64,000 nucleotides of DNA from [Phialemoniopsis] sp. UDSM-2020 (lineage: Eukaryota; Ascomycota; Sordariomycetes; Thyridiales; Thyridiaceae). Shown in pieces: positions 12,160 to 26,103 of this stretch; position 1 is the stretch's first letter, and each line of letters begins with the position of its first letter. The stretch is from contig JAEILZ010000006.1 of assembly GCA_018873225.1 (NCBI GenBank), positions 744,001-808,000 of the forward strand, written 5' to 3'. The notes below the pieces were generated by a model that was not told the DNA's origin, did not search any database, and saw only the letters and a program-made list of their open reading frames with translations. The position numbers and the translations under genes are program-made.

Positions 12160-14385
12160 CTACATCGATGAACCCTCCATAGCGATCTCCTCTGCCGCTT
12201 TCTTGGGCTTTTTGACGGTGCGCCACTCGAGCCCCAGGCCGCCCAGCATGACGGCGCACGCAAGCGCGAGGCCGAGCACAAACACCACACACAGCGCATC
12301 GTTGTACGCCTTGATCACCGGCGCCCTGATGGCCTCGGGCAATTTGACGATATTCGTGGCGCCCGCCCTCTGGATCCTGCCCGGGTCGGCGAACCCGGTC
12401 TGGGGGATTTGAGAGAGGCGTTTGATAAGCTCGTTGCTCAAGACGCTCTGCCCCACCGACACAAAGATTGAACCACCCAGCAGCTGCCCGAAGAACATGA
12501 GCACTGTTCCTATGGGCACATCGGCCGTGTCGAGCACAGTCTGCGCTGCCAGATTGGGCACCTGGAACGTCATTCCCATGCCCCATCCGTACAGAATCTG
12601 ATAGCCGATCCATTTGGGTGACGGGGTATCGACATCGAAAGTGGTAAGAAGGCCTGCACCGACCGACATCATGCATGTTCCAATGATGATGAAGGGTGTA
12701 TAATAGCCGATGCGTGAGACGAGGATGCCCATAACCACGGCAGCAAGGCACATGGACAAAACCATTGGTACAATGTTAATGCCGGAGTTGACAGCCGAGA
12801 CACCCTTGATTGCTTGAAACCAGATAGGAAGGAAGTAGACTGAATAGGAGATCCCATTAGTAAACTGAAGTCCATTCTCTAGTGGTTCATTTTTACATAC
12901 CGAAGACCATCATCTGTGAGCCATTACAGAATGCAGCAAAGAAGGCACAATAGATGTTTCTCTGCTTGAATATATGCGGAGGTATTGTCGCTGTACTGGG
13001 GAGGAAGACTTGAATAACAACGAAGGCGATGGAGAGGACACCTGCACAAATGAACAGGCCGATAATTCGCCCATTATTCCACTGACGGGAAATTAGTCTA
13101 TCCGAGCCTACCAGAGAAATGGAAAGCAGCACTGAGAGGATAGACTTACAGCGTAGTCAACACCACCCCACTGCAACGCGACTAGCAGGCAAACAACACC
13201 AGGGATGATCACGGCAGTACCGGGTATGTCTAGATGTAAGACCCTAGCTTTGGTACCCCGCTGAGTCGAAATTCGACTCGGAACGCGCAGAAGTGTGTAG
13301 ATAAAGACCATGGCTAAGCCGCCGAAGGGCAAGTTGATATAGAAACACCAGCGCCAGGTAACATGAGAGGTGAAGGCGCCACCAATCAAGGGGCCGATAA
13401 CCGATGAAAGTCCGAATGTGGCGCCAAAGAGACCCTGCACCATAGGCTGTTGATGCAAAGGGACAGCGAAGACGATACAGACGACCTAGATTGCAGCCTT
13501 ATGTCAGTAGTACGTACAGACAATAACAGAGGTAGGCAGTAAGAGGACAGGCTGGACGTACACATCCTGAGAAGATACCCGCGCCGCCTACACCGGCAAT
13601 TGCGCGGCCAAGAATAAAAGCCGTAGAGTTGGGTGCAGCACCGCAGATAGCTGAGCCGACCTCGAAGAGCACGATAGTGGCAACAAAGACGATCTTGGCG
13701 CTGTATAGGGTGTAAACCTTTCCGAAGAACAGCAGGAATGCAGCCGACGAAAGCATGTAGGCACTGCCATACCAACCGACATCCGTGACAGATTCGAATT
13801 CGTCAGTTATTTCCGGGATTGCAGTCGAGATGATCAGTCGATCCTAGACCCAGTCAGCGCTTGCTCGTCTCTTGCAACTACTCGACAAACACGTCCAGAC
13901 AAGAAAGGAGGGTTGGCCAACAGTACCAATGTGACAAGGAATAGACTGAGAAAGATGGACACCAGGAGAAGTACGAGCCTGATGCCACGGGGAAAGTCGT
14001 CTGGGCTTTCCGTCTGGGCCGCCGGAGTTTCTGTTTTGGGATGCGACGGCGGTGTGTTATACTGCTGCTCCGTATACTCCGATGGTTGCAGAGTGTGTGC
14101 CGGCTGTGTGTTGTATTCCTGGTACGGGACGTACACTGGGTGCGAAGTGTATGCCTGCTCCTGGGTGTACGGTGTCTGCGAAGCGTATATCGGCTGCGAG
14201 TAATATGCCTGCTCCTGGGCGTACGGTGCCTGAGAAGCGTACATCGGCTGCGAGTTGTATGCCTGCTCCGGGATATACGGTGGCTGAGACTGATACGTCT
14301 GATCTGTAGTATACGTGGAAGACGGTGCTTGACCCGCACCAGCAACCTGTCTCCCGTCGGCGAAACCCTCCTCTCGATTCGACAT
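12160..14385 (-). CDS. MFS DHA2-type multidrug permease with repeat-rich N-terminal extension
   Basis: Five exons on the minus strand: 14385-13927, 13843-13562, 13485-13150, 13081-12901, 12839-12160, giving 645 residues with all phases closed. The core matches 14-TM efflux pumps of the AflT/SirA type: [15 protein letters not shown] (spliced between exons 1 and 2), [35 protein letters not shown] and [13 protein letters not shown]. Such proteins export toxins, drugs or metabolites from the plasma membrane. Before the first helix (about residue 134) is an unusual hydrophilic region with about three copies of an 18-residue unit rich in Tyr, Gln, Ser and Pro; most relatives have shorter tails without repeats. 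The C-terminus after the last helix is short and Lys-rich (KKPKKAAEE). The substrate is unknown. Confidence 0.9.
14150..14290 (-). repeat. 54-bp coding tandem repeat (18-residue unit)
   Basis: About 2.5 imperfect copies of a 54-bp unit lie in exon 1 of the DHA2-type permease. Each encodes a variant of Q-x-Y-x-S-Q-P-x-Y-A-S-Q-x-P-Y-x-Q-E. Copies differ at several positions, so this is not a recent duplication. The unit keeps the reading frame. Confidence 0.75.
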
Positions 14386-15350
14386 CTTCAGCTGTCGTTC
14401 CGTAGCTTCTGTTCTACGCCAGTCGGCGAACCACTTCTCCTCGCTAGGTCCCTACCTGCGCTATCGGCGGTCAGATAGGTTGCGATGGTGTCAAGCGTTT
14501 GGTTGGTGCTTGATGTTCTTTTACGCCATCCGAGTAGGGGGACTTGAGCCCGAGAGGTCTAATTCACATTATATGTAGAGCAAGACCTGATAAGCAGTGG
14601 CTTAGGTCTGAGCTAGTGGCTACTGTCAAATTGGTGATCCATAAGGATTCATGGAGGCTCTTGTCGCTTACTCGTCGATTGGTTGAGAAGTTCTTGTGCA
14701 AGCCTGCCAATGTGGGTTACAATGGGCTTCCAAACTGGTTCTGAATCCTTCCGGAGCCCTCCGGAATCAACCTAGTCTCCTCTAAATCCTTCCGGGCTCC
14801 TCTAAATCCTTCTCGCCAAGCAACGCACAGATTAGTTAAAGTTTGGGGGCCAAAAGAATTTCATGGGGCCCTGAAAAGTTCATCGGGAAACAGGGGCTGG
14901 CGCGGATAGCGTGCTTCCCTTACCGTTTGTTGTCTTTGCACCACCGTACAACTCTAGAATCATGACACAGACGTACTGCAGGAGCGTTCTTCGCCCGAGA
15001 AGAAGCTCGTGGAGGGAGAACCGCCATAAGAGGTCCCTTATCAACAACTCGCGAACGAGCTGAGAATGGTAGTGGGCACAGGATACATGCCATATAGTAG
15101 TTAAGTGGAAGAGCGTGGCCGGGGCCGTTTTGCAGTCCGAAGCGTGATCCTAAGGACCGAGAGAACATGATTTCAAAGATCATCTATCCTTTTAAAGGTC
15201 GTATTGCCTTGGAACCCTCTTCTAATCTATAATCCCTCTGTCCTATGATAATGCTGTGTGTCTAGACAAGGCTTGTACCAGCCGTCCACGTCTTGATTAA
15301 CCCCCCACCCCAAACCCTCTGTCTTCTGGTCTTGATAGCCGTCGCCCCAT
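14386..15350. other. Intergenic, 965 bp
   Basis: Lies upstream of the DHA2-type permease and downstream of the THEM6-like gene. It contains a short direct repeat at 14777-14812 (listed separately). No coding sequence can be supported. Confidence 0.45.
14777..14812. repeat. 16-bp direct repeat, 20-bp period
   Basis: The sequence ctcctctaaatccttc occurs at 14777-14792 and again at 14797-14812. A related aatccttccgg lies just upstream near 14745. It may be remnant microduplication; no function is implied. Confidence 0.8.
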
Positions 15351-16498
15351 CTAACCAGGGAAGAAATCCCCGAGCGCGCCCTCCTTGCCGCCGTCAAAGA
15401 GAGTATGCCCATCGTCGAGCCCGGCAAAGTGCTGCGCGAGCTCCATGCCCTTCCTCCGCTCCGCCTCGACGCGCCGCCAGTCCCACTCCTCGCTGGCCGC
15501 CGCGGGTAGCTCGAGCTCGTCGTGCACGTCGCCCTCGCCGCCGCGCCAGCCCGTTGGCCGCTCGGGCAGCAGGCCCGACTGCTCGAGCACGTAGCTCGGG
15601 TGCACCGTGAACCGCCCAAGCTTGAATACGTACTTGCCAAACGCCGTGGCGAAGACCTTCTTCTGCAGCAGCGCCGCCTCGTCCGCCACCGCGCCATCCG
15701 TTACGCGCCGTACTTTGCCGCGGCCGGCCCAGAAGCTGCCGCCGTCCCACGATGCGGGCTTGACCTTGCCGACAGGCGCGATAAAGTGCGTTACAACGTA
15801 GAGCCACTTACGATCCCAGGCTAGTACACGCGTCCACATCTCATACCCTCCCATGAGGGGGAGCTCCTTTTTGAAGCTACACGATACGGCGCCCAGGCCG
15901 ATGCCAAAACTGCCATCCACAACTTGGCCGGAGGGATCGTGCACAATCTTCAGGGTGGCATTACGTTGTAGACGGCTGAAGCCTGTAGCGAGGAGGTGTA
16001 GGACACAGTGGGCGCGGCCGACATCGAGGTCGGCAAAGTAGGTGGCGTTAGACTTGTGTAGGTTGTAATCAATTTCAAGGGGCGCTGTGTAGCTGCGTGA
16101 GATCGAGTAGTGGAAGAGGGCCTTTTGGGGCAAGGGGCGGCGGAGTTGGGTGAAGTGGCGGATCATAGAGCCAGCAACACGCAACTACGGGCAACGAAGT
16201 AGTCAGCATGATTCAACTGGGGGGTGGAAGGTGGGTAAAGGGCAGAGAGGGGGTTTCTTACGGTCCAGACGCCGGGCAGGGTCTTGAGATTAAGAAGTGA
16301 AAAGACAAGAAGCAGGATGCGGCCGATGCTGCCGGGCCCCGTGAAGAAGTGCAGAGCGGCGGCCTTCCAGTCGACGCGTATGGCGTGCCTGCCGGCGAGA
16401 ACGGCGAACACGACGCCGAGGACGCCGACCACGGGTACGAGGAGGGCGAGGTTGCTCGTGGTGGAGGACGCCGCCCGTCGTCCCGCCGCCGATGCCAT
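15351..16498 (-). CDS. THEM6-like hotdog-fold (thioesterase superfamily) membrane-associated protein
   Basis: Two exons on the minus strand, 16498-16262 and 16184-15351, give 356 residues. The intron has a GTAAGA donor; of two possible acceptors only the CGTAG at 16185 keeps the frame open. The first 80 residues hold two hydrophobic segments (LALLVPVVGVLGVVFAVLAG and IGRILLLVFSLLNLKTLPG), indicating membrane anchoring. From about residue 105 the sequence resembles THEM6-type 4HBT_2 proteins: IDYNLHKSNATYFADLD, VLHLLATGFSRL, FGIGLGAVSCSFKKEL and RVLAWDRKWLYVVTHF. THEM6 proteins have a hotdog fold, but thioesterase activity is not established for most. Fungal homologs are often mislabelled capsule polysaccharide biosynthesis proteins. 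The C-terminal 90 residues are Glu/Arg-rich. It is probably a conserved single-copy gene. Confidence 0.85.
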
Positions 16499-18048
16499 GG
16501 TGCCTTCGAATCTATGCTGTCGCGCGCTCCCGGTTGGCGGTGGTGGGGTAAGGTAATCGAATGCGCATAAAGATCGTGTGGGATAGAGAGGAAGAAAAGT
16601 GTGTGTATCAAACAAAGGATCCTGGCTCCGTTTTTGAGGGCGGCGTGAGGTCTCGGAGTCGGGCGGGCTGTCTCAAGCAGGCACCTCGGCCGGTAGTGCT
16701 GACGTTTCTTTTTTTTCCTTAATCTTGGCATCTTGGCGGTGGAGAATCAGACGATGGATTCAGGATTCATCCTCCCGACGTTAGGAAAGGTTCGAGATGC
16801 ACTGTGTCTAAAGAATTCATCTGGCGTGGATAGGGCCAGGGATTCAATCTAACTCAGGCGGTGAGTTGCTGACAGTAGCAGATCCCACGCGTCAGCCCCA
16901 CGGACCCATGAGGAGGGCTTCAGAGGGAGGTTGTCTCTTCCGCGCAGACAGCCCAAGAGGGACACTAGCTTTCCCGACTCCGGAGCCGAGCACATCCTCA
17001 TCGAACGAGGTAATTAAGCTGGATCGAGATACACAATACCCACGCGATCGGACAGAACATCCTCTCTTCAAATCTATACAACAGGGGGTGGGTTCACCAG
17101 GAACTTCGCCTTTCCCCATAGACTCTGCACTGCACGCAGCGGCAGCTGTGTTGGGTCTGCACAGAGGGAGTCTACTCTGAAAGGTATCCTCAGGGGCTGT
17201 CGAAGGACACCTACTTCCGTGGCAGCAATACATGGAGATCAGACATTGAGTCTCTCTTCCAGGCGGCGAATGTTATGGTCGACACGATGAGCCTTGCTAC
17301 ATACGAATGTGGTCTTGGATGAGATGCCAGGAAGAAGTCGAATCTGTGCTTTGCAGACTAGACTAATCAACTGGTTTCACAGCTATCAACTTTAACCCTT
17401 ATGTGTTTTCTGCAGGTCTCGAATTTCTTTGGGATTACTTTTCTGGACCGAAAGCGCAGACAACCACTGTGTGTAGATACCTAGTCGGATGCCGAGTCCG
17501 TAGAGGTCGGGGTTGCCTTCGAAGCCGCATTGCTCATCACGAGTATTCAGCGGCAAGACTATCTGCCTAGATACTGTCAGCTGCCCGATGTACATTGTTG
17601 GCTGGTTTGCGTTGTGCAACATAGTGTAGCGGTCCTAAAGAAGGAAAGGATTAAGGGCGAGCCGAGCTGCCAACACTGAACGTGCCGATGTGGCTGTGTC
17701 TGAGAGCTACCATTTTGTTATACTAGAGCATTACTTATGCTTCAGCAGGAAAGACACTTGTAAGAGAACTTTAGTCAAGATGTTTAGAAGGCGTCAGTAA
17801 CATGGGATGATGCAGCCTTGTTGTGTGATTGATGCCCAATATCTCTGTTCAGCCGTCTTGGCCGCATATTCAGCTACGCTCAAGCTCTTGTCTACGCTAG
17901 GCTTGCAGCATTCACAAAGCCGTTCGTTACCTGCCACGTCGAAGGTCTCTGCGCAATTTTACAACTAGAAGAGTTGGGAATGCTATAAAATTTACGTAAG
18001 TGAGTCCCATATTATCTGGTGTGCCTCAAACACTCCTGAATGAACTGC
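16499..18048. other. Intergenic, 1.55 kb
   Basis: Lies between two minus-strand genes: promoter of the THEM6-like gene and downstream flank of the secreted protein. No open frame with a domain, signal peptide or plausible splicing was found. A T-rich run (CTTTTTTTTCC) is at about 16707. Confidence 0.4.
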
Positions 18049-19602
18049 TCACCATCCTCCGTAATCACAGATTGGCGATGACCCGCCCTCATTGCGCACA
18101 ATAGTCGCCTCGGCAGCCTTTAGCTCGCAGATGGGAATTTGGTAGAGCCCCTGCGCGGAGAGCCCTTCGTTAAAATAATCCCCCGAAGCATCACCGCCAT
18201 TCTTGCCTCCATTTGCCTGATACGTGGCCCAAACCGACTGAATGATGGCGTCCTTGCTCAAGCCCCACGCGCCCAGCTTGTCAAAGCCTGGCAGAGTCTT
18301 GAACGTGTCGTCGCAACCCGGACCGGTACCTCCGCGACGGCTCAGAGAGAACTCGGCGACAGTGGCATTTTGGTCGGCGGAGGTCTGGTCTCGCTTGTTG
18401 GTCCCAGAAGATGGGTCAAAGTAGCACCGGCCGGTGTTGAGACCGACTAGGAACATGGTCTTGCCGGGGATCAAGCAGGAGCCGCCCGTGTGTGTGACGT
18501 CGGCTGGCATGAGTACCGACGGCTCCCCCATGTCGCAGTCCTGGTCCTCCATGAGAATGACAGGGTAAATGTTCTCGGTGACCTTCCACGCCTCGGCCAC
18601 GAGTGCAGCAGCAAAGCCAGTCTTCATCACGCCTTCGAGACCACCCAGGTTACCCGCAGCTTTGACGTGGTCTTCAAGCCACTGACCGTTTGTGAGTACA
18701 GCGCGTAGCTCACTGAGGGAGCCGTCGGCATGGCCTGAAAAGATGTGGTCGACGTAGCCGGAAACATTGGTCTTGAAGCGCGTGACCGCCGCGGCGAGTA
18801 AAGCGCCTAGGCCCTTGGCCTTGTCGTCCTGGGTGGGCTCCTCCTTCTTGAGCTGCTCGAGAGCGTAGTCCTTGAGCGAGGTAGTGGCCTCCTTGACGGC
18901 GGTCTGGGCCTCCTCGCCTATGGCTGAGAGGAACTTTCCGACGCCGCCACCCAGGGCCAGCTCGAAGGCCTTGTCGATGATGAAAGAGTTGATAGCGTCG
19001 ATGAATTTTGCGGCGAGGTCGGGCTTCTTGGCTGGGGAGAAGTCGTCGAGGAAGGGGCCCATCTGCTGTGAGAAGTCGGTGCTGCCTCCACCGATAGCGT
19101 TGTACAGGGTCAGATAGAACTGGAGACTATCGTTAGCCAAGGACGTATCATGGAGGTACTGCACAGGAACACGTACGGAGTGGATGTGACTGAGACTTTG
19201 TCGGATCGCCCACGCGCCAGGGGTATTGCCGACTGTTTTTTCCTCTCCGGCCGATAAGTGGTCCTTGTCGACACATGTCTCTGAGCTAAAGTCACAGGAA
19301 CCTTCAGCGAGGCCGCAATTGGCGGTGGATTTACCGAAGAGGCGGAACATGGTATTCAGATAGTCAAGATGAGTTTGGCCAGTGCTCTCCGGATTTTCGT
19401 TCCAGTTGCGGTTCGCATAGGTCAGTACTGCGTCGGCTTGGGCGTCATTCCATCGTACACTGGAGAGCTTGCCGATGTCGCCAGCGACGCTGCAAGTTGC
19501 TTGCATGAAGCTGGTGGCTCCGGCTTGGCGGCCAGGTAGTACTGCCGCCTGGGCGAGGGGTGAGGCTATTGTCAGAGCCGCGAGGGTGATGAGACGAGCC
19601 AT
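18049..19602 (-). CDS. Large secreted protein of unknown function with probable in-frame intron
   Basis: The frame is open from 19635, but the ATG at 19602 starts a clear signal peptide (MARLITLAALTIASPLAQA). Read straight through it gives 517 residues. However, 19176-19120 has every mark of a 57-nt intron: donor GTACGT, branch-like GCTAAC, acceptor CCAG. Its length is a multiple of three, so it hides in the frame. Splicing gives 498 residues and joins SHIHS to FYLTLYNAIGGG. The mature part has about eleven Cys, a central helical Lys/Glu-rich stretch (KDYALEQLKKEE), and a Cys-containing C-terminal half ending CDYGGW. No enzyme motif or membrane anchor is visible. It resembles large secreted proteins of fungi without assigned function. 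A possible TATA element lies at about 19735. Confidence 0.8.
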   Translation of the reverse strand: MARLITLAALTIASPLAQAAVLPGRQAGATSFMQATCSVAGDIGKLSSVRWNDAQADAVLTYANRNWNENPESTGQTHLDYLNTMFRLFGKSTANCGLAEGSCDFSSETCVDKDHLSAGEEKTVGNTPGAWAIRQSLSHIHSVRVPVQYLHDTSLANDSLQFYLTLYNAIGGGSTDFSQQMGPFLDDFSPAKKPDLAAKFIDAINSFIIDKAFELALGGGVGKFLSAIGEEAQTAVKEATTSLKDYALEQLKKEEPTQDDKAKGLGALLAAAVTRFKTNVSGYVDHIFSGHADGSLSELRAVLTNGQWLEDHVKAAGNLGGLEGVMKTGFAAALVAEAWKVTENIYPVILMEDQDCDMGEPSVLMPADVTHTGGSCLIPGKTMFLVGLNTGRCYFDPSSGTNKRDQTSADQNATVAEFSLSRRGGTGPGCDDTFKTLPGFDKLGAWGLSKDAIIQSVWATYQANGGKNGGDASGDYFNEGLSAQGLYQIPICELKAAEATIVRNEGGSSPICDYGGW

Positions 19603-21866
19603 GTTGGTGGATTGAGCAAGAAAGAAGGAGGTCAAACTGAAGGCTCGATTTGAAGACGAGGCTTGGGATGACCGTTTGAAAGATATGGGTTTTGCGGTCC
19701 AGAGGAGCTGTATGTCAGGGAGGACATGGCCTTTAAATATAAATCAAAAGGAGCCTCCGGTTTGACGATGTGTAACGATGTGTGACTCGCCTTCGCCGTG
19801 GCCGACCACGAGGCGAACACCATGGTCTGACCTTCGGCCCATTTTCCGTCGGGCCTGTGACTTGGTGTGATAAAGACTGCTGGGTATGCTCGCGGATAGG
19901 TAACGTGCCGAGGGTAAGATCGGTGGTTCGCCGTCGAAGATAAGCTTAAAATACACCAAAGCTGTACTCCTTGGACGAATTAGACGAGGTGATGTTCCAT
20001 TTGGGCTAGGTCGTGATGACGGTTCTACCATTGCAGCTGCTCAGCCCCATGGCCCCATTTCAGCCGGCCAGCATCCAGCCAGTTGGATGGCCATCGTAGC
20101 TGCACATGTGTAAGCGCCATGGTGGTCAGATTTCATTACAATATCGGGCACAACATATTAATGGAAACGGACACTTACTAACATTTTTGCATTGTCTTGC
20201 CGCCACGACAGCCAAGTGTGGGTAGATAGCCGCTTCACAAACGCTCGTAAGCGATGACAAACAGAGACCTGGGCCGTCACTATATTGGATCCAGTGCTCC
20301 TCTCACTCTTGCCACTGGTGTGAGCAACCTTCTGCCCAGTTTCGCCCGTCTTGTCACAGCATAGCCCTAAGTGCGGTCTGCATTTGTGCCCAGGCTTGGA
20401 TAATCAGGGTTGGCTGTGCCGACTCTGCAAGTTCCCCAATCGCCAGGTCTACAGCATTGGGGTCACAGGTAGAAAGGCCGTCACCTGCTCTCGTCATTTC
20501 GAGGGTCTCCAAAAGCAGCTGGCCCCCAAGAGTGCTGCGTCCAATGTATCACAGGTGAAGAACGAACAGAGCAGCTCTGGACCCATTTGGCCGGATCTCG
20601 GTGCATAGCGAAATTACAGAGGTGGTAAGGGTAAATAAGACGTCTCTGAGAGGTACTGACCTAGATGGGTTTGGGTAGTGGGTAGTGGGATAACCCTCCA
20701 TCTAGCAGTCGATACCTGACAGGGGGATCGAAATTTCAGCCTGCAACCTTTGTACTTATCCGTTGCAGGCAAGTTATCCTGGGGACGAATGAGCAGGACC
20801 AGTCGCAATTACTTGCTCCAGCGCCATAGTGGCCAGGGCTTCTGGCCTGGGATATGTCATGAAAGCACTCGCTAGTGTCTGGCCTAGGTGCCAATGGTCT
20901 CCCTGTTTCCCCTTCCTCGTCCTTCGTTGCTCCAAAGAGAGACTAACACAATTCCAGGAAGCAGCCTTGATCATCTACAATGAGATTAACCTCCTTCCTT
21001 CTTACACTTCGATTGAATGCTAGCCTTGTTGGGCGAATTGGTAATGCGAGCATCTCACTGGAGTGACGGCTATCGGGCAACTGAATTCGGGGAGTTTGAA
21101 TGCATGCAGTGCCACTAATGCGTTTTGAGTTGTCCAAGACTGACATGGCGGGGATTGTGGGTGCTTCCGGGGTAGCTTGTGTGACTGGCGCCGATCCTCA
21201 ACGCAGCTCCGCAACTCAGGTCCGAACTCCTCGATCAATGCAGTACGAAAGCACAAATGCTCGAATTCCGGCGGTAACCTATAGTCTTCTCGTCATGGCA
21301 GAAGGTGCTTCGGTGCGATACAAGCTTGTTGTCGTTTACAAGAATCCATTTAGCATTTTTCCTTTAACAATTATCGTCGTTTCACTGCGGAAATTGACTT
21401 CTGATCGACCTACATCAGATCCAAAGTCGATCAGGGGTTCCGCGGCTGGTCGGAGGTCATGTGGTCTCTCTTCGGCCACGGTTCGTCGGGGGGCTTACGA
21501 TTTTCGTCTCCCTTTCTGCGGACAGTGGGCCGTGTAGCGTCGACCGAAACTGACAAGACGCCCGGTCTAGATTATATCGGACTCGCGACTAAACTTATTC
21601 GATACTCAATGACATGAAAACTCTTTTGGTGGCAAGCTCGGCATCATTCCCGCAGTGTCAAAAAGCAACTAGTGTTGCTCGGGGTTCAAATCTAGTCTGT
21701 CTGTCCTTCCAACCGGTTGCGATGTGGAAAATTCCGTTCGATGAAACCTGAGGGATCTTGAATATGTCATCTCGATAGATCCAATTAAGTGTGGTAGTTG
21801 TAATCATTGTAGAAGGATCTGTCTCTATCAAGTCTACCTTGAGTTTGCAGGATCGGCCGGCAGCCC
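19603..21866. other. Intergenic, 2.26 kb
   Basis: Lies between two minus-strand genes: promoter of the secreted protein and 3' flank of the arylsulfatase. Open frames such as 20351-20608 and 21100-21537 encode no recognisable domain, and their codon choice lacks the third-position GC of the neighbouring genes. Nothing further is supported. Confidence 0.4.
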
Positions 21867-24305
<2,439 letters not shown>

Positions 24306-26103
24306 ATGGCCGACGCCCAACCCAGCACTCCCGCCCGCAAGGGCGTGAGGAATTACTTCAACAAGACTCTTGTTCTGGCCTGCACCCTGATCGCCACTTC
24401 GACTTTCAACTATGGCTTCGACAACCAGGCGTACTCGACCACGCAGGCCATGACCCCATTTGCTAGGCAATTCGGGGTGTACGACTCGGCCAAGAAGGCT
24501 TGGGTGATTGAGTCTTACTGGTTGTCGCTGTTCAACAGCCTAATGTTCATTGGGTTCTTCTTTGGTCAGTCGAGACGCCTGAAGATCTGTCCCTCCGTCG
24601 ATATGTGTTAACGGAGGTCTGGGTACAGGAGTCTTTATCGGAAGTCACATTAGCCGGAGATTCGGAAGACGGTGGTGCATGTTCGTCATGAGCGTCTACG
24701 CTCTTGTTACAGCAACTTTGGCGGTTACGGCAAAGCATCGGACACAGATTCTCTGCGCGAGAATCTTCAATTGTATGCTCAAGTTCGACTCCTGTTCAAT
24801 CACCCGAACTAACTACGAATGCCTCGACTTCAGATATCTACATTGGCATGGAACTCTCTGTTGTTCCAGTCTACCAGTCCGAGATCGTTCCTGCACCTGT
24901 GAGAGGTCTGGTCGTCGGCACTTATCAATCCAGTCTTGTCGTAAGTGACACTGTGGCGAGGATATCGATGCCTTTCAAAAGCTGACGGGTAGCATAGTTT
25001 GGAGGTCTGGTCATCAATGCTGTCTGCCGCGGCACGAGCACCCTGAACGACGACAGAGCGTATCGAATTCCCTTCGGGCTTTTCTACATCGTACCGACAA
25101 TCGTGTTGTCTTGCATCTTTCTGTGCCCCGAGGTACGTTTGTCCCCATGATTTGCCTTGCCGGGAGTTATTTCACTTGAACATATCGAGCTAATCAAACA
25201 TTGTTCCAACAACAGTCACCTCGCTGGCTCCTTACTAAGGACCGATTCGAAGATGCCAGAGCCTCTCTCCAGCGACTGCGCCAAGGTACCAAGACGGACG
25301 AGGAGATTGATGCCGAGTTTGCGGCCATCCGTATTACACTAGCCGAGGAACCAGAGAAGGGCAGCTTTATGGAGTTGTTCCAGGGCACCAACATGAAGCG
25401 AACCGCCATCGTATGCGCAGCGAATTTCTTTCAGCAGGGGACTGGTCAAGCCTTCTCTTCTCACTACGGCGCCATCTTCATCAAAGGGCTCGGCACCGTC
25501 AACCCCTTCGACATGACTCTGATTAACGCCTTTGTCAACCTCCTTATGATCATGTTCACGCTTGGTCTCGCCGACCGCGTCGGCCGCCGCCCGCTCCTCT
25601 ACGTCGGCGCGGGCATGCAGGTCGCCGCGCTGTTCACCATGGCCGGGCTGGGCTGCGCCCCCGTCATCACCCCGCAGATGAAGACGGCCATCGTAGCCAT
25701 GCTGACCATCTTTGGCGGAGGCTTCTCCCTGGGCTGGGCGCCGCTCAACTACGTCGTCACCACCGAGATCCCCGCCCTGCGCCTGCGCGACTACTCGCAG
25801 CGCCTCGCGTCCGTCTTCAACGTCGTCACCAACTTCACCGTCAACATCACGCTGCCCTACCTCATGGACGACGGGTACGCCGCGCTGCACAGCAAGGTCG
25901 GGTTCATCTTTGGCACGGTCGCGATCATGGCGATCCTGTTCACGTACTTCTTCGTGCCCGAGTGCAAGGGCATGACGCTCGAGCAGGTCGATCGGTGCTT
26001 CCTGGACGGCGTGCCGGTGCGCAAGTTCCAGGCCCAGAAGCCTGCTGACCTGGAGCTGGTTGACAATGGCAAGGTTATTGTGGCGCAACTGGAGACTGCT
26101 TGA
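24306..26103 (+). CDS. MFS sugar-type transporter
   Basis: Five exons: 24306-24564, 24629-24772, 24834-24940, 24998-25132, 25216-26103, giving 510 residues with all phases closed. Sugar-porter signatures: GFDNQAYSTTQAM in the first helix region, GSHISRRFGRRW after helix 2, the loop CPESPRWLLTKDR across the fourth intron, LADRVGRRPLLYVG, and PECKGMTLEQVDRCF at the C-terminus. These mark a 12-TM permease of the plasma membrane. The family includes hexose, disaccharide, quinate and other solute carriers, so the substrate cannot be named. The divergent partner is an arylsulfatase; import of a sulfated or sugar-linked compound is possible. GC at third positions rises sharply in the last exon compared with the first four, without a break in the frame. 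Confidence 0.9.

Noticed and set aside
9299..14385. Secondary-metabolite cluster around the two efflux pumps
   Set aside because: No synthase, P450, transferase or cluster regulator within reach of the pumps.
20351..20608. 85-codon frame with several Cys
   Set aside because: No signal peptide or recognisable zinc pattern; codon use not gene-like.
21100..21537. 145-codon frame upstream of nothing recognisable
   Set aside because: Mixed composition, no domain, no promoter or splice support.
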